A stretch of DNA of 35,713 nucleotides from Methylobacterium gossipiicola (GCF_900113485.1 NZ_FOPM01000032.1:1-35713); one strand, 5' to 3'; counted from the stretch's first letter, positions 24,878 through 33,893 are shown. The notes: generated by a model from the letters alone, not told the origin. Program-made: numbers and translations.

Positions 24878-25783
24878 TCAATCCGGCACGATCGTCCCGG
24901 CCACCCCCGGCCGCGCCTCCGGAATCCGCGGGTCCATGGCCTCCAGGGTGTCGGCGATGGTACGGGCGACCACGAGGTTGCGGAACCACTTCCGGTCGGC
25001 CGGCACCACGTGCCAGGGGGCGGCCTTCGTCGAACACCGGGCCAGGGCCTCCGTGAAGGCGGCCTGATAGGCGTCCCAGGCCGCGCGCTCCACGAGGTCG
25101 GCGGCGTCGAACTTCCACTGCTTCTCCGGGGCGGCGATGCGCGCCTCCAGGCGCTTCTTCTGCTCGGCCTTGGAGATGTGAAGGAAGAACTTCAGGATCG
25201 TCGTGCCCGAGGCCGTGAGCATCGCCTCGAAATCGTTGATCTGGTCGTAGCGCGGCCGCCAGACCGATTCGGGCACGAGGTTCTTCACCCGCGCCACCAG
25301 CACGTCCTCGTAGTGGCTGCGGTTGAACACCCCGATCATGCCCCGCCCCGGCGCCTTGGCGTGGTAGCGCCACAGGAAATCGTGGTCGGCCTCCTCCGCG
25401 CTCGGCACCTTGAACGGCCACACCCGGCATCCCTGCGGGTTCACGCCCTCGAACACCGCCCGGATGGTACCGTCCTTGCCGCCGGTGTCGATGGCCTGGA
25501 ACACCACCAGGAGGCTGCGCCGATGCTCGGCGTAGAGCCGTTCCTGAAGGGCCACGATGCGGGCGCGGGTGGCCACGAGGGCCTCGCCGGCCGCCGCTTT
25601 GTCGAGGCCGCCATCGGCCCGGGTCTCGACGGCGGCGAGGTCGAACACCCGGCCCGGCCTCACGGTGACGAGACCCGGGATGGCGTCAAGCCCGGTCCCT
25701 CCGGGCGACTTGCAGGCGGCGCCCGGCTCCGTCACCGTGGCACCGGACGTGTCGGATGCGCGCTTGATGGGCTTGTGCGACAT
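24878..25783 (-). CDS. ppk2: PPK2-family polyphosphate:nucleotide phosphotransferase
   Basis: A 301-residue protein beginning MSHKPIKRASDT (ATG 25783). The first 60 residues are polar. The PPK2 core starts around residue 70 with ALQERLYAEHRRSLLVVFQAID. Walker A is AIDTGGKDGT (97-106), then GVNPQG, and Walker B is FNRSHYEDVL (153-162). The lid region contains KFFLHISKAEQKKRLEAR and the end has ADRKWFRNLVVARTIADTLEAM. These enzymes transfer phosphate between polyphosphate and nucleotides (NMP, NDP or NTP), regenerating nucleotide pools. The sequence resembles the 'PPK2-related 1' subgroup, so AMP/ADP phosphorylation is plausible. It is divergent from the histidine phosphatase gene. Confidence 0.92.
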   Translation of the reverse strand: MSHKPIKRASDTSGATVTEPGAACKSPGGTGLDAIPGLVTVRPGRVFDLAAVETRADGGLDKAAAGEALVATRARIVALQERLYAEHRRSLLVVFQAIDTGGKDGTIRAVFEGVNPQGCRVWPFKVPSAEEADHDFLWRYHAKAPGRGMIGVFNRSHYEDVLVARVKNLVPESVWRPRYDQINDFEAMLTASGTTILKFFLHISKAEQKKRLEARIAAPEKQWKFDAADLVERAAWDAYQAAFTEALARCSTKAAPWHVVPADRKWFRNLVVARTIADTLEAMDPRIPEARPGVAGTIVPD

Positions 25784-25895
25784 AGGGAATTCGTTCGCTG
25801 ACGATCGGGGCGCGCAAGATCTTGAAATCCACGACGATCCGCAAGCGCGGCCGGCCCGGCTCGGCCCTTCCGGGGCGCGCGCGGACACGCTCCGC

Positions 25896-26486
25896 ATGAA
25901 ACCGATCCTCTACGTCGTCCGCCACGGCCAGACCGATTGGAACGCCGAAGGCCGCCTCCAGGGCCAGCGCGACATCGCCCTCAATGCCGAGGGCCTGCGC
26001 CAGGCCGAGGAGGCCGCCGGGCGCCTCGAACGCGCGGCGGGCGCCGACCTGCCCCACCTCGATTTCGTCGCCAGTCCGCTCCTGCGCACCCGCCGGACCA
26101 TGGAGGCCCTGCGCGCCCGCCTCGGCCTGGCGCCGGAGGCCTACCGCACCGATCCGCGCCTGATGGAGATCAGCTTCGGCGCCTGGGAGGGCTCGACCTG
26201 GGCCGAGATCCGCCGCCGCGACATGGCCCGCGCCGCGGCGCGCGACCGCGACCGCTGGGGCTACCGCCCGCCGGGCGAGGGGGCGGAGAGCTACGCCATG
26301 CTGGTGGAGCGGGTGGCCCCGGTTCTCGCCGCCCTCGACGGCCCGGCCTGCATCGTCGCCCATGGCGGCGTCGCACGGGCGATCCTGGTGATCCGGGACT
26401 GCCTCGGCATCCGCGAGGCGCCGCGCCTCGGCATCCGCCAGGGCGGGGTTCTCGTCCTCGAAGGGCGCAACTGGCGCTGGGCCTGA
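25896..26486 (+). CDS. Histidine phosphatase family protein (phosphoglycerate-mutase-like)
   Basis: A 196-residue protein starting MKPILYVVRHGQTDWN. The catalytic RHG motif (9-11), the second arginine in ASPLLRTRRTMEAL, the acid E in MEISFGAWEG, and the second histidine in CIVAHGGVARAIL are all present. Family members remove phosphate from sugar phosphates, nucleotides or cobalamin intermediates. The dPGM-type additional residues are not obvious, so a phosphatase is more likely than a mutase. It is divergent from the ppk2 gene (112 bp apart). The NRPS gene starts about 170 bp downstream in the same direction. Confidence 0.92.
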   Translation: MKPILYVVRHGQTDWNAEGRLQGQRDIALNAEGLRQAEEAAGRLERAAGADLPHLDFVASPLLRTRRTMEALRARLGLAPEAYRTDPRLMEISFGAWEGSTWAEIRRRDMARAAARDRDRWGYRPPGEGAESYAMLVERVAPVLAALDGPACIVAHGGVARAILVIRDCLGIREAPRLGIRQGGVLVLEGRNWRWA

Positions 26487-26658
26487 TACGGCGCGCACCC
26501 GGTCTCTTCCCCTCCCGTTCAGGCAAACATGCTAGAGGGCGGCGAAGATTCGGGCCGCGCGCCGCGATTCCGGCGTGATCGGGGCTTTTACCCCGCCGAC
26601 GACGCGCACCCCAAGGCCCGCCGCGTCGGCGGGCCGGAGATCGGCAGCGGAGCAGTGG

Positions 26659-29600
26659 ATGACCAGTCTCGCCGAGACGACCGGGCCCCTCGCGGGGGGG
26701 GCTCCCGCCAATCCGGACCGGCCCGACGCGACGGATCTGCGGGGCAAGGCCGTCTTCCAGGGCAAGGCCGTTCTACGCGGGGAAGCCCGCCCCGACCTCA
26801 TCCGTGACGAAGTGCTGGGCGAGATCTTCGCCGCCAGCGCTGCCGCCCGGCCCGACCATCCCGCCCTCGTCGACGGCGCCCGCACCAATCCCGACGGCAC
26901 CCACCCGGCCCTGACCTATTCCGAGGTCGAGGCCCGGGCCGGCGCCATCGCGCGCGGGCTCAGCCATCGCGGCATCGGCCCCGGCGACGTGGTCGGCCTC
27001 TGGATGGCGCGGGGACCCGACCTCCTCGTGGCCCAGATCGGCATCACCCTGTCGGGCGCCGCGTGGCTGCCCTTCGACGCCGAGGCCCCGGCCGACCGCG
27101 TCGCCGTGTGCCTCACGGACGCCGCCGCCAAGGCCCTCCTGGTCTCGCCCGCCCTCGCCTCTCAAGCCCCGGACGCCGCGCCGGCGCTCACGGTGGAAGC
27201 CCTGCTGGCTTCGACCCCGGCGGACGCGCCCTCGCCCAACCCGCGCGCCCTGGGGCTGACGCCCGGGCATCCGGCCTACCTCATCTACACCTCGGGCTCG
27301 ACGGGGGTGCCGAAGGGCATCGTCATCAGCCACGCCAACATCTGCCATTTCCTGCGCTCCGGAAACGCCCTCTACGGCATGCGGGCCGACGACGTGGTGT
27401 TCCAGGGGGCCTCCGTCGCCTTCGATCTCTCCATGGAGGAGATCTGGGTCCCCTACCTCGTGGGCGCGACCCTGTTCGTGGCCTCGCCCGCCATGATGGG
27501 CGACGTCGAGGCCCTGCCGGGTATCCTCGCGCGCGCCCGCGTTACGGTGCTCGACACGGTGCCGACCCTGCTCGCCATGATCGCGGGCGACCTGCCCACC
27601 GTGCGCCTCGTGCTCCTCGGCGGCGAGGCCCTGCCCGAACCCCTCGTCGCCCGCTGGGCCACGGAGGGGCGCGCCCTGTTCAACACCTACGGGCCGACGG
27701 AGGCCACCGTGGTGGCCACGGCCGCCGAGATGCGGGCCGGCACGCCCGTCACCATCGGCGGCCCGATCCCGAATTATTCCGTGTACGTCGCGGGCGAGAA
27801 TCTCGAACTCTTAGGACCCGGCCAGCCCGGCGAGTTGCTGATCGGCGGCCCCGGCGTCGCCAAGGGTTACCTTCAGCGGCCCGAGCTGACGGCGGAAAAG
27901 TTCATCGCCAACCCGTACGCTTCCGACGGGACCGATCCGGTGCTCTACCGCTCCGGCGACGCGGTGTCGCTCGATGCCGCCGGCAACATCCTGTTCCACG
28001 GCCGCATCGACGATCAGGTGAAGATTCGCGGCTTCCGGGTCGAACTCGGCGAGATCGAATCGCGCATCCAGGTGCTGCCCGGCATCAATCAGGCGGCCGT
28101 GGTCCTGCGCCAGGACGACGGGGTCGACCGCCTCGTCGCCTTCCTGGTGCCCGAGCGCGGCACCGAGATCGACAAGGGGCGCTTGCGCCACACCCTGTCG
28201 GAGCAGATGCCGCCCTACATGGTGCCGGGGCATTTCGAGGTCGCCGAGGTGCTGCCGCGCCTCACCTCCGGCAAGGTCGACCGCAAGGCCCTGCGCGCCG
28301 CGCCCCTCACGGTGGCCGACACGACGGGCGAGCAGGAGCCGCCGAGGAACGAGACCGAAGCCGCCCTCCTCGCCGCCGCCGCCCAGGTGTTCGGCAATCA
28401 GGCCTTTCCGCTGGAAGGCGACTTCTTCGCCGATCTCGGCGGCCACTCCCTGCTCGCCGCCCGCTTCGTCGGGGCCGTGCGCGAGGTGCCGGCGCTCAGT
28501 GCCATCACCCTGCAGGACGTCTACGGACGGCGGACCCTGCGGGCCATGGCCGACGCCCTCATCGAACGCACGGGCGGGGCCGGCGCCGCGATGGCGACGC
28601 GGGACCTCAGCTTCGCGCCCCCCTCCTTCCGGCGGCGCTTCCTTTGCGGGCTGGCCCAGGCCGCCGCCCTACCCTTCGTCATCGCGCTGGCCACGGCGCA
28701 ATGGCTCGGCATCTTCGTGACCTACCTGCTGCTCACGGGCGGTGGGCTCGGCTTCTTCGGCGAGCTCGTGGTGCTCCTGCTCGTCTATATCGGCATCAAC
28801 GCCGTCACGGCCGCCGTCGCGGTGGCGGCGAAGTGGCTGATCCTCGGGCGGACCAAGCCCGGGCGCTACCCGCTCTGGGGCGCCTATTACTACCGCTGGT
28901 GGCTCGCCCAGCGCCTGACGCCGCTCGTGCACATCAAGTGGCTCCAGGGCTCGCCGGCCATCGTGTTCTACCTGCGCCTGCTGGGTGCGAAGATCGGCGA
29001 CGACACCCTGATCTCCGACGTGGAGGTGGGGGCGCCCGATCTCCTCACCATCGGGGCCGGCTCGTCGCTGGGCGGCCGCCTCGTCATCGCCAACGCCGAG
29101 GTGGTGGGCGACGAACTCGTCATCGGCTCCGTCAGCATCGGGGCGGACGTCGCCATCGGCGCCTCCTGCGTCATCGGTCCCGACACGACCATCGGCGACC
29201 ACGCCGAGATCGGCGACCTCACCACGATTCCCACGGGCACGACGGTGGGCCGCGCCGAGATCTGGGACGGCTCGCCGGGCGCCAAGATCGGCACCGCCGA
29301 TCCGAGCCGCCTGCCCGAACCCGCCACGGCCTCGCCCCGGCGGCGCCTCGCCTTCGCGGCCCTCTACACCTTCCTGCTGGCGGCGATCCCGGCCATCGGC
29401 CTGCTGCCGATCTTCCCGGCTTTCTACATCTTCGACCAGCTCAGCGACTCGCTCTCGGATTTCACCGACATCGACTACCACTGGTACCTGCCGTTGCTCA
29501 CCTGGCCCACCGCCATGCTGATGACCGCCGGCACGGTGTTCCTCATCGCCGGCATCCGCTGGGCGATCCTGCCCCGCGCCACCACCGGCACCCACTCGAT

Positions 29601-30774
29601 CCACAGCGGGTTCTACCTGCGCAAATGGACCGTGGCGCTCGCGGCGGAAGTGACCCTGGAGACCCTCTCGTCCCTGTTCGCCACGGTCTACATGCGGGCG
29701 TGGTACCGCCTCATGGGTGCCCGCATGGGCCAGGGCGCCGAGATCTCGACCAACCTCGGCAGCCGCCACGATCTCGCCGACATCGGCGCGCGCAACTTCG
29801 TCGCGGACGAGGTGGTGTTCGGCGAGGAGGAGATCCGGCGCGGCTGGATGCACCTGCACGAGGTCCATACGGGCGCCCGCGTCTTCGTCGGCAACGACGC
29901 CGTGGTGCCGCCCGGCGCCGCGATCCCCGACGACGTGCTCATCGGCATCAAGTCGAAGCCCCCGGAGAACGGCCTCATGGCGCCGGGCGACACCTGGTTC
30001 GGCTCGCCGCCGATCAAGCTGCCGGCCCGCCAGCGGGTCGATCTCGGCTCCGATCTCCAGACCTACGAGCCGGGGCTCGGCCCGAAGATCCGGCGCGGCG
30101 TGTTCGAGGCGTTCTCGACCTCGTTCTCGCCGATGCTGTTCATCACCCTCGCGATCACCGCCATCGACTGGTACTTCTATCCCGCCATCCTGGCGGGGGA
30201 TTGGGGCGGCCTCGCCCTCTCCTTCGTGGCGGTCAGCGTCGCCATCGCGTTCATCCAGTCCTTCACCGTCATCGCGGTGAAATGGCTGCTCATGGGCGTC
30301 TACAAGCCCGGCATGCGGCCGATGTGGTCGTGGTGGGCCATGCGCACGGAAGCCGTGGCGGTGCTCTATTGGGGGCTCGCCGGCAAGGTGCTCCTCGAAC
30401 ACCTCGTCGGCACCCCGTTCCTGCCCTGGATGCTGCGGCTCCTCGGCGTGAAGATCGGCAAGGGCGTGTGCATGCTCACCACCGACATCACGGAGTTCGA
30501 CTGCGTCACCATCGGCGACTACGCCACCATCAATCGCACCTCGGCGCTCCAGACCCACCTTTACGAGGATCGGATCATGAAAGTCGGCCGGGTGGTGGTC
30601 GGCGAGGGCGTCTCGGTCGGCGCGTTCTCGACGGTCCTGTACGACACCAAGGTCGGCGCCTATGCCCGCCTGCGTCCCCTCACGATCGTGATGAAGGGCG
30701 AGTCGATCCCGCCCCATTCCGAATGGGAGGGCGCCCCGGCGGTACCGGTGGTTCATGCGCCGAAGGCGGCGTGA
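26659..30774 (+). CDS. Pls-type membrane-bound non-ribosomal peptide synthetase
   Basis: A 1371-residue protein; the ATG at 26659 (MTSLAETTG) has CGGAG 7 nt upstream. The adenylation domain has LIYTSGSTGVPKG (208-220), FDLSMEEIW (255-263), NTYGPTEATV (342-351), YRSGDAV, GRIDDQVKIRG, and the invariant lysine K539 in LTSGKVDRK. The carrier domain has its phosphopantetheine serine at S597 (DLGGHSLLAARF). Then come membrane pair 1 (about 661-730), left-handed beta-helix domain 1 (about 770-878), pair 2 (about 899-973), helix domain 2 (about 1011-1123), pair 3 (about 1156-1213) and helix domain 3 (about 1254-1364). There is no condensation domain of the usual type and no thioesterase. This is the layout of epsilon-poly-lysine synthetase (Pls) and its TIGR02353 C-terminal region. 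Its acidic pocket suggests a cationic amino acid. No degrading enzyme, exporter or tailoring gene is adjacent. Confidence 0.9.
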   Translation: MTSLAETTGPLAGGAPANPDRPDATDLRGKAVFQGKAVLRGEARPDLIRDEVLGEIFAASAAARPDHPALVDGARTNPDGTHPALTYSEVEARAGAIARGLSHRGIGPGDVVGLWMARGPDLLVAQIGITLSGAAWLPFDAEAPADRVAVCLTDAAAKALLVSPALASQAPDAAPALTVEALLASTPADAPSPNPRALGLTPGHPAYLIYTSGSTGVPKGIVISHANICHFLRSGNALYGMRADDVVFQGASVAFDLSMEEIWVPYLVGATLFVASPAMMGDVEALPGILARARVTVLDTVPTLLAMIAGDLPTVRLVLLGGEALPEPLVARWATEGRALFNTYGPTEATVVATAAEMRAGTPVTIGGPIPNYSVYVAGENLELLGPGQPGELLIGGPGVAKGYLQRPELTAEKFIANPYASDGTDPVLYRSGDAVSLDAAGNILFHGRIDDQVKIRGFRVELGEIESRIQVLPGINQAAVVLRQDDGVDRLVAFLVPERGTEIDKGRLRHTLSEQMPPYMVPGHFEVAEVLPRLTSGKVDRKALRAAPLTVADTTGEQEPPRNETEAALLAAAAQVFGNQAFPLEGDFFADLGGHSLLAARFVGAVREVPALSAITLQDVYGRRTLRAMADALIERTGGAGAAMATRDLSFAPPSFRRRFLCGLAQAAALPFVIALATAQWLGIFVTYLLLTGGGLGFFGELVVLLLVYIGINAVTAAVAVAAKWLILGRTKPGRYPLWGAYYYRWWLAQRLTPLVHIKWLQGSPAIVFYLRLLGAKIGDDTLISDVEVGAPDLLTIGAGSSLGGRLVIANAEVVGDELVIGSVSIGADVAIGASCVIGPDTTIGDHAEIGDLTTIPTGTTVGRAEIWDGSPGAKIGTADPSRLPEPATASPRRRLAFAALYTFLLAAIPAIGLLPIFPAFYIFDQLSDSLSDFTDIDYHWYLPLLTWPTAMLMTAGTVFLIAGIRWAILPRATTGTHSIHSGFYLRKWTVALAAEVTLETLSSLFATVYMRAWYRLMGARMGQGAEISTNLGSRHDLADIGARNFVADEVVFGEEEIRRGWMHLHEVHTGARVFVGNDAVVPPGAAIPDDVLIGIKSKPPENGLMAPGDTWFGSPPIKLPARQRVDLGSDLQTYEPGLGPKIRRGVFEAFSTSFSPMLFITLAITAIDWYFYPAILAGDWGGLALSFVAVSVAIAFIQSFTVIAVKWLLMGVYKPGMRPMWSWWAMRTEAVAVLYWGLAGKVLLEHLVGTPFLPWMLRLLGVKIGKGVCMLTTDITEFDCVTIGDYATINRTSALQTHLYEDRIMKVGRVVVGEGVSVGAFSTVLYDTKVGAYARLRPLTIVMKGESIPPHSEWEGAPAVPVVHAPKAA

Positions 30775-30791
30775 GGGGTCGAGAGTCCCCC

Positions 30792-30832
30792 GTCCCGGAC
30801 GCCTGAAACGACAGTGGAAGGCGATCCGGGAC
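30792..30832. terminator. Imperfect hairpin after the Pls-type NRPS gene
   Basis: GTCCCGGACGCC (30792-30803) pairs with GGCGaTCCGGGAC (30820-30832), leaving one bulged A and a 16-nt loop. It lies 18 bp past the NRPS stop, in a convergent gap with the dihydroorotase-family gene. No T-run follows. It could be a terminator or an intergenic REP-like palindrome. Confidence 0.45.
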
Positions 30833-30947
30833 CCAGCAGGAGAAGTCCGCGACGCGGCGCATCCAGACAGCGGACGCTTCGCATAGTCTCAGTGCTGGGC
30901 GCGGATCACCCTCCGCTTCGCTCCGGGCGTCCGGGAAAGGGTCGCGC

Positions 30948-32300
30948 TCAGCGCTGCGGCGCCAGCGTCTCCTCGAACACCACCGCCTCGCCCCGCGACG
31001 GCGCCGTGAGTTCGCCCTGCCACATCACGGGCGCCCCGCGCACGAGGGTGCCCACGGGCCAGCCCGTGACGGTGACGCCGTCATAGGGCGTCCAGCCGCA
31101 TTTCGAGGCGATCCATTCGTTGCGGATGGTCTCGCGGCGCTTGAGATCCACCACCGTCACGTCGGCATCGTAGCCCACCGCGAGGCGCCCCTTGCGGGCG
31201 ATTCCGAACAGGCGCTTGGGGCCGGCACTGGTGAGATCGACGAAACGGGCGAGCGACAGCCGCCCGGCGGCGACGTGGTCGAGCATGATCGGCACCAGGG
31301 TCTGCACCCCGGTCATGCCGGACGGTGAGGCCGGATAGGGTTTGGCCTTCTCCGACAGGAGGTGCGGCGCGTGGTCGGAGCCGAGGACGTCGGCGACCCC
31401 CTGAGAGAGCCCGTGCCAGATCCCGTCGCGATGCGACGCATCGCGCACGGGCGGGTTCATCTGCACCAGGGTGCCGAGCCGCGCATAGGCCTCCCCGCCG
31501 TCGAGGGTGAGGTGATGCGGCGTCACCTCGCAGGTGGCGACGTCCTTGGCGTCGGCGAGATAAACCATCTCCTCTTTCGTGGAGATGTGCAGGATGTGGA
31601 TGCGCGCCCCCGTGGCGCGGGCGATGCGCACGAGGCGCTGCGTCGCCTTGAGCGCCGCTTCCGGCGAGCGCCAGACCGGATGCGAGGCCGGATCGCCCGG
31701 CACCTGAAGCCCGACCTGGGCGCGCAGCATCGGCTCGTCCTCGGCGTGGAAGGCGGCGCGGCGCCGGGTGCGCTTCAGGATCTCGGTGACGCCGGCATCG
31801 TCCTCCACCAAGAGCGAGCCCGTGGAGGAGCCGACGAACACCTTGATGCCCGCCGCCCCCGGCAGGCGCTCGAGTTCGGCCACCTGGTGGGCGTTCTCAT
31901 GGGTGCCGCCGACCCAGAACGCGAAATCGCAATGCATGCGGTGATGGGCGCGGGACACCTTGTCGGCCAGCGTCTCGGCGCTGGTGGTGAGCGGGTTGGT
32001 GTTCGGCATCTCGAACACCGCCGTGACGCCGCCCATCACCGCCGCGCGCGAACCGGATTCCAGATCCTCCTTGTGGTCGAGGCCGGGCTCGCGGAAATGC
32101 ACCTGGCTGTCGATGACGCCGGGCAGGAGGTGGAGGCCGGTGCAGTCGCGCCGCTCCGTGGCGGCGGCCCGCGACAGGTCGCCCAAAGCCGCGATGCGGC
32201 CCGCCCGGATGCCGAGATCGGCCCGGTGCTCGCCGTCCTGGTTGACCACGGTGCCGCCGGCGAGGACGAGGTCGAAGGGCTGGTCCGAGATCAAGTCCAT
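30948..32300 (-). CDS. Dihydroorotase/cyclic amidohydrolase family protein with altered metal site
   Basis: A 450-residue amidohydrolase. The ATG 32300 (MDLISDQPFDLVLAGG) is chosen for its GGAG upstream; a start five codons earlier is less supported. The first metal motif reads DSQVHFREPGL instead of the usual D-x-H-V-H-x-R, so Q66 replaces a histidine ligand and H68 is kept. Other ligands look present: the carbamylated-lysine candidate in GIKVFVGSSTG, FHAEDEPML, IHILHISTKEEM and the aspartate of LGSDHAPH. Family members open or close cyclic amides (dihydroorotate, hydantoin, allantoin). It may be a true dihydroorotase, a homologue for another ring, or a non-catalytic form. It is divergent from ygfZ and convergent with the NRPS gene. 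Confidence 0.88.
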   Translation of the reverse strand: MDLISDQPFDLVLAGGTVVNQDGEHRADLGIRAGRIAALGDLSRAAATERRDCTGLHLLPGVIDSQVHFREPGLDHKEDLESGSRAAVMGGVTAVFEMPNTNPLTTSAETLADKVSRAHHRMHCDFAFWVGGTHENAHQVAELERLPGAAGIKVFVGSSTGSLLVEDDAGVTEILKRTRRRAAFHAEDEPMLRAQVGLQVPGDPASHPVWRSPEAALKATQRLVRIARATGARIHILHISTKEEMVYLADAKDVATCEVTPHHLTLDGGEAYARLGTLVQMNPPVRDASHRDGIWHGLSQGVADVLGSDHAPHLLSEKAKPYPASPSGMTGVQTLVPIMLDHVAAGRLSLARFVDLTSAGPKRLFGIARKGRLAVGYDADVTVVDLKRRETIRNEWIASKCGWTPYDGVTVTGWPVGTLVRGAPVMWQGELTAPSRGEAVVFEETLAPQR

Positions 32301-32387
32301 GGCAAGGCTCCACATTGAGACGCGGGTGGCGGCGGCTTATGTCACGCGCGGGTGGCACGCAACGCCGCCACGTTTTTCGGAGCCGCC

Positions 32388-33236
32388 ATGCCCATCGCCC
32401 TCCTGCCCGACCGGACCGTCGTCACCGTGACGGGCCAGGACGCCTCGGGTCTGCTCCAGGGCGTCGTCACCTGCAACGTCGAGACCCTTGAGCCGGGGCA
32501 AGCGCGTCTGGGCGCCCTGCTCACCCCCCAGGGCAAGGTGCTGTTCGACTTCCTGATCTCACGGATCCCGGACGGCTACCGCCTCGACACGGACGCGGCG
32601 CGCGCGCCCGACCTCGTGAAGCGCCTTACCCTCTATCGCCTGCGCGCCCAGGTGACGCTCGCCCTCGATCCGACGATCACCGTCGCGGCCGCCTGGGGCG
32701 GGGCCGAGACGGCGATGGACACGGCCTCGGTCAAGGACGGTCGCCTCGACGGTGTCGGCACCCGCCTCTACGCAGCCGAGGGGGCGTTCTCGGCCGATGC
32801 TTCGCAAGCCGACTACCACGCCCACCGCATCGGCCTCGGCATCCCCGAGGGCGGGCGCGACTATGCCTTCGGCGATGCCTTCCCGCACGAAGCCCTCATG
32901 GACCAGCTCGACGGCGTTGATTTCAAAAAGGGCTGCTACGTCGGTCAGGAGGTGGTTTCGCGCATGCAGCATCGGGGCACCGCCCGCACCCGGATCGTGC
33001 CCGTGATCGCCGTCGAGGGGGCCTTGGCGACGGGCGCCGAGATCGTCGCCGGCGAGCGGGCGCTGGGCACCGTCGGCAGCGTCGCGGAATCGCGTGGCCT
33101 CGCTCTGGTACGCCTCGACCGCCTCGCCGACGCCCTGGCCACGGGTGAAGTCCTGCGGGCAGGCGAGGCGCGGATCGGTGTCGAGACGCCGTCCTTTGCC
33201 ACCTTCGCGGTCCCGGCGCCGATGCAGGCCGGGTGA
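32388..33236 (+). CDS. ygfZ: YgfZ/GcvT-like folate-binding Fe-S repair protein
   Basis: A 282-residue protein starting MPIALLPDRTV at ATG 32388, with CGGAG 6 nt before. It shows the GcvT-like folate-binding fold: VVTVTGQDASGLLQGVVTCNVE, then ARLGALLTPQGKVLFDFLI. The YgfZ signature KGCYVGQEVVSRMQHRG has its cysteine at C183. YgfZ uses a tetrahydrofolate derivative to help make or repair Fe-S clusters in certain enzymes, including MiaB-type radical SAM proteins. It thereby complements the SUF operon about 16 kb away. It starts the forward-strand group ygfZ, tag, HD hydrolase, phosphatase; only 36 bp separates it from tag, so they may form one operon. Confidence 0.93.
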   Translation: MPIALLPDRTVVTVTGQDASGLLQGVVTCNVETLEPGQARLGALLTPQGKVLFDFLISRIPDGYRLDTDAARAPDLVKRLTLYRLRAQVTLALDPTITVAAAWGGAETAMDTASVKDGRLDGVGTRLYAAEGAFSADASQADYHAHRIGLGIPEGGRDYAFGDAFPHEALMDQLDGVDFKKGCYVGQEVVSRMQHRGTARTRIVPVIAVEGALATGAEIVAGERALGTVGSVAESRGLALVRLDRLADALATGEVLRAGEARIGVETPSFATFAVPAPMQAG

Positions 33237-33272
33237 TTTGTTCCCGGCCCGTTCTCCGGCTAAAACCACCGC

Positions 33273-33893
33273 ATGTCCGACGACGCCTCCGGCCTGATCC
33301 ACCATCCCGATGGCTGCCCCCGCTGCTGGTGGCCGGGCCTCGACCCCGTCTACGTCGCCTATCACGACACTGAATGGGGCGTGCCGGAGCACGACGGCCG
33401 GGCCTTGTACGAAAAGCTCATCCTCGACGGGTTCCAGGCCGGGCTGTCCTGGATCACCATCCTGCGCCGGCGCGAGGGGTTTCGGAAAGCGTTCGCGGGT
33501 TTCGACCCGGAGGCCATCGCGCGCTTCACGGAGGCCGATGTCGCGCGGCTGATGGATGACACCGGCATCATCCGCAACCGCGCCAAGATCGTCGGCACCA
33601 TCGCGGGCGCCCGCGCCTTCCTCGCCATCGAGGAGCGCGGCCCCGGTTTCTCGCGCTTTCTGTGGGATTTCGTCGACGGCACGCCGATCAAGGGGACGGC
33701 CACGGACCGGACCGGCATCGCCACGCAGACGGAGGTGTCGCGGCGGATGTCGAAGGCGCTGAAGACCCAAGGCTTCACGTTCTGCGGCCCCACCATCGTG
33801 TACGCCTTCATGCAGGCGGTGGGCCTCGTCAACGATCACCTCGTGGGTTGCCACCGCCACGCGGCCTGTGCCGCCTCGGGGGGCGCGGCATGA
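33273..33893 (+). CDS. tag: DNA-3-methyladenine glycosylase I
   Basis: A 206-residue Tag-type glycosylase. The zinc ligands known for E. coli Tag are conserved: C18 and H31 (spaced 13 residues, in CPRCWWPGL and AYHDTEWG), and H189 and C193 in NDHLVGC. The catalytic/helix-hairpin core includes EWGVPEHDGRALYEKLILDG, LSWITILRRREGFR and NRAKIVGTI. It excises 3-methyladenine from DNA in base-excision repair. This is relevant to a methylotroph or any organism exposed to methylating agents (inference). Its stop overlaps the start of the next gene by 4 nt (ATGA), so translation is coupled. Confidence 0.96.
   Translation: MSDDASGLIHHPDGCPRCWWPGLDPVYVAYHDTEWGVPEHDGRALYEKLILDGFQAGLSWITILRRREGFRKAFAGFDPEAIARFTEADVARLMDDTGIIRNRAKIVGTIAGARAFLAIEERGPGFSRFLWDFVDGTPIKGTATDRTGIATQTEVSRRMSKALKTQGFTFCGPTIVYAFMQAVGLVNDHLVGCHRHAACAASGGAA

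Noticed and set aside
28669..30756. Long reverse-strand open frame opposite the NRPS gene
   Set aside because: Composition (Asp/His/Arg/Gly-rich, no domain) is the usual antisense shadow of a GC-rich gene.
27063..30806. Very long second open frame (about 1250 codons) over the Pls-type NRPS gene
   Set aside because: It is an out-of-frame shadow in GC-rich DNA, very rich in Arg, Pro, Gly and His, while the other frame has complete adenylation, carrier and beta-helix motifs.
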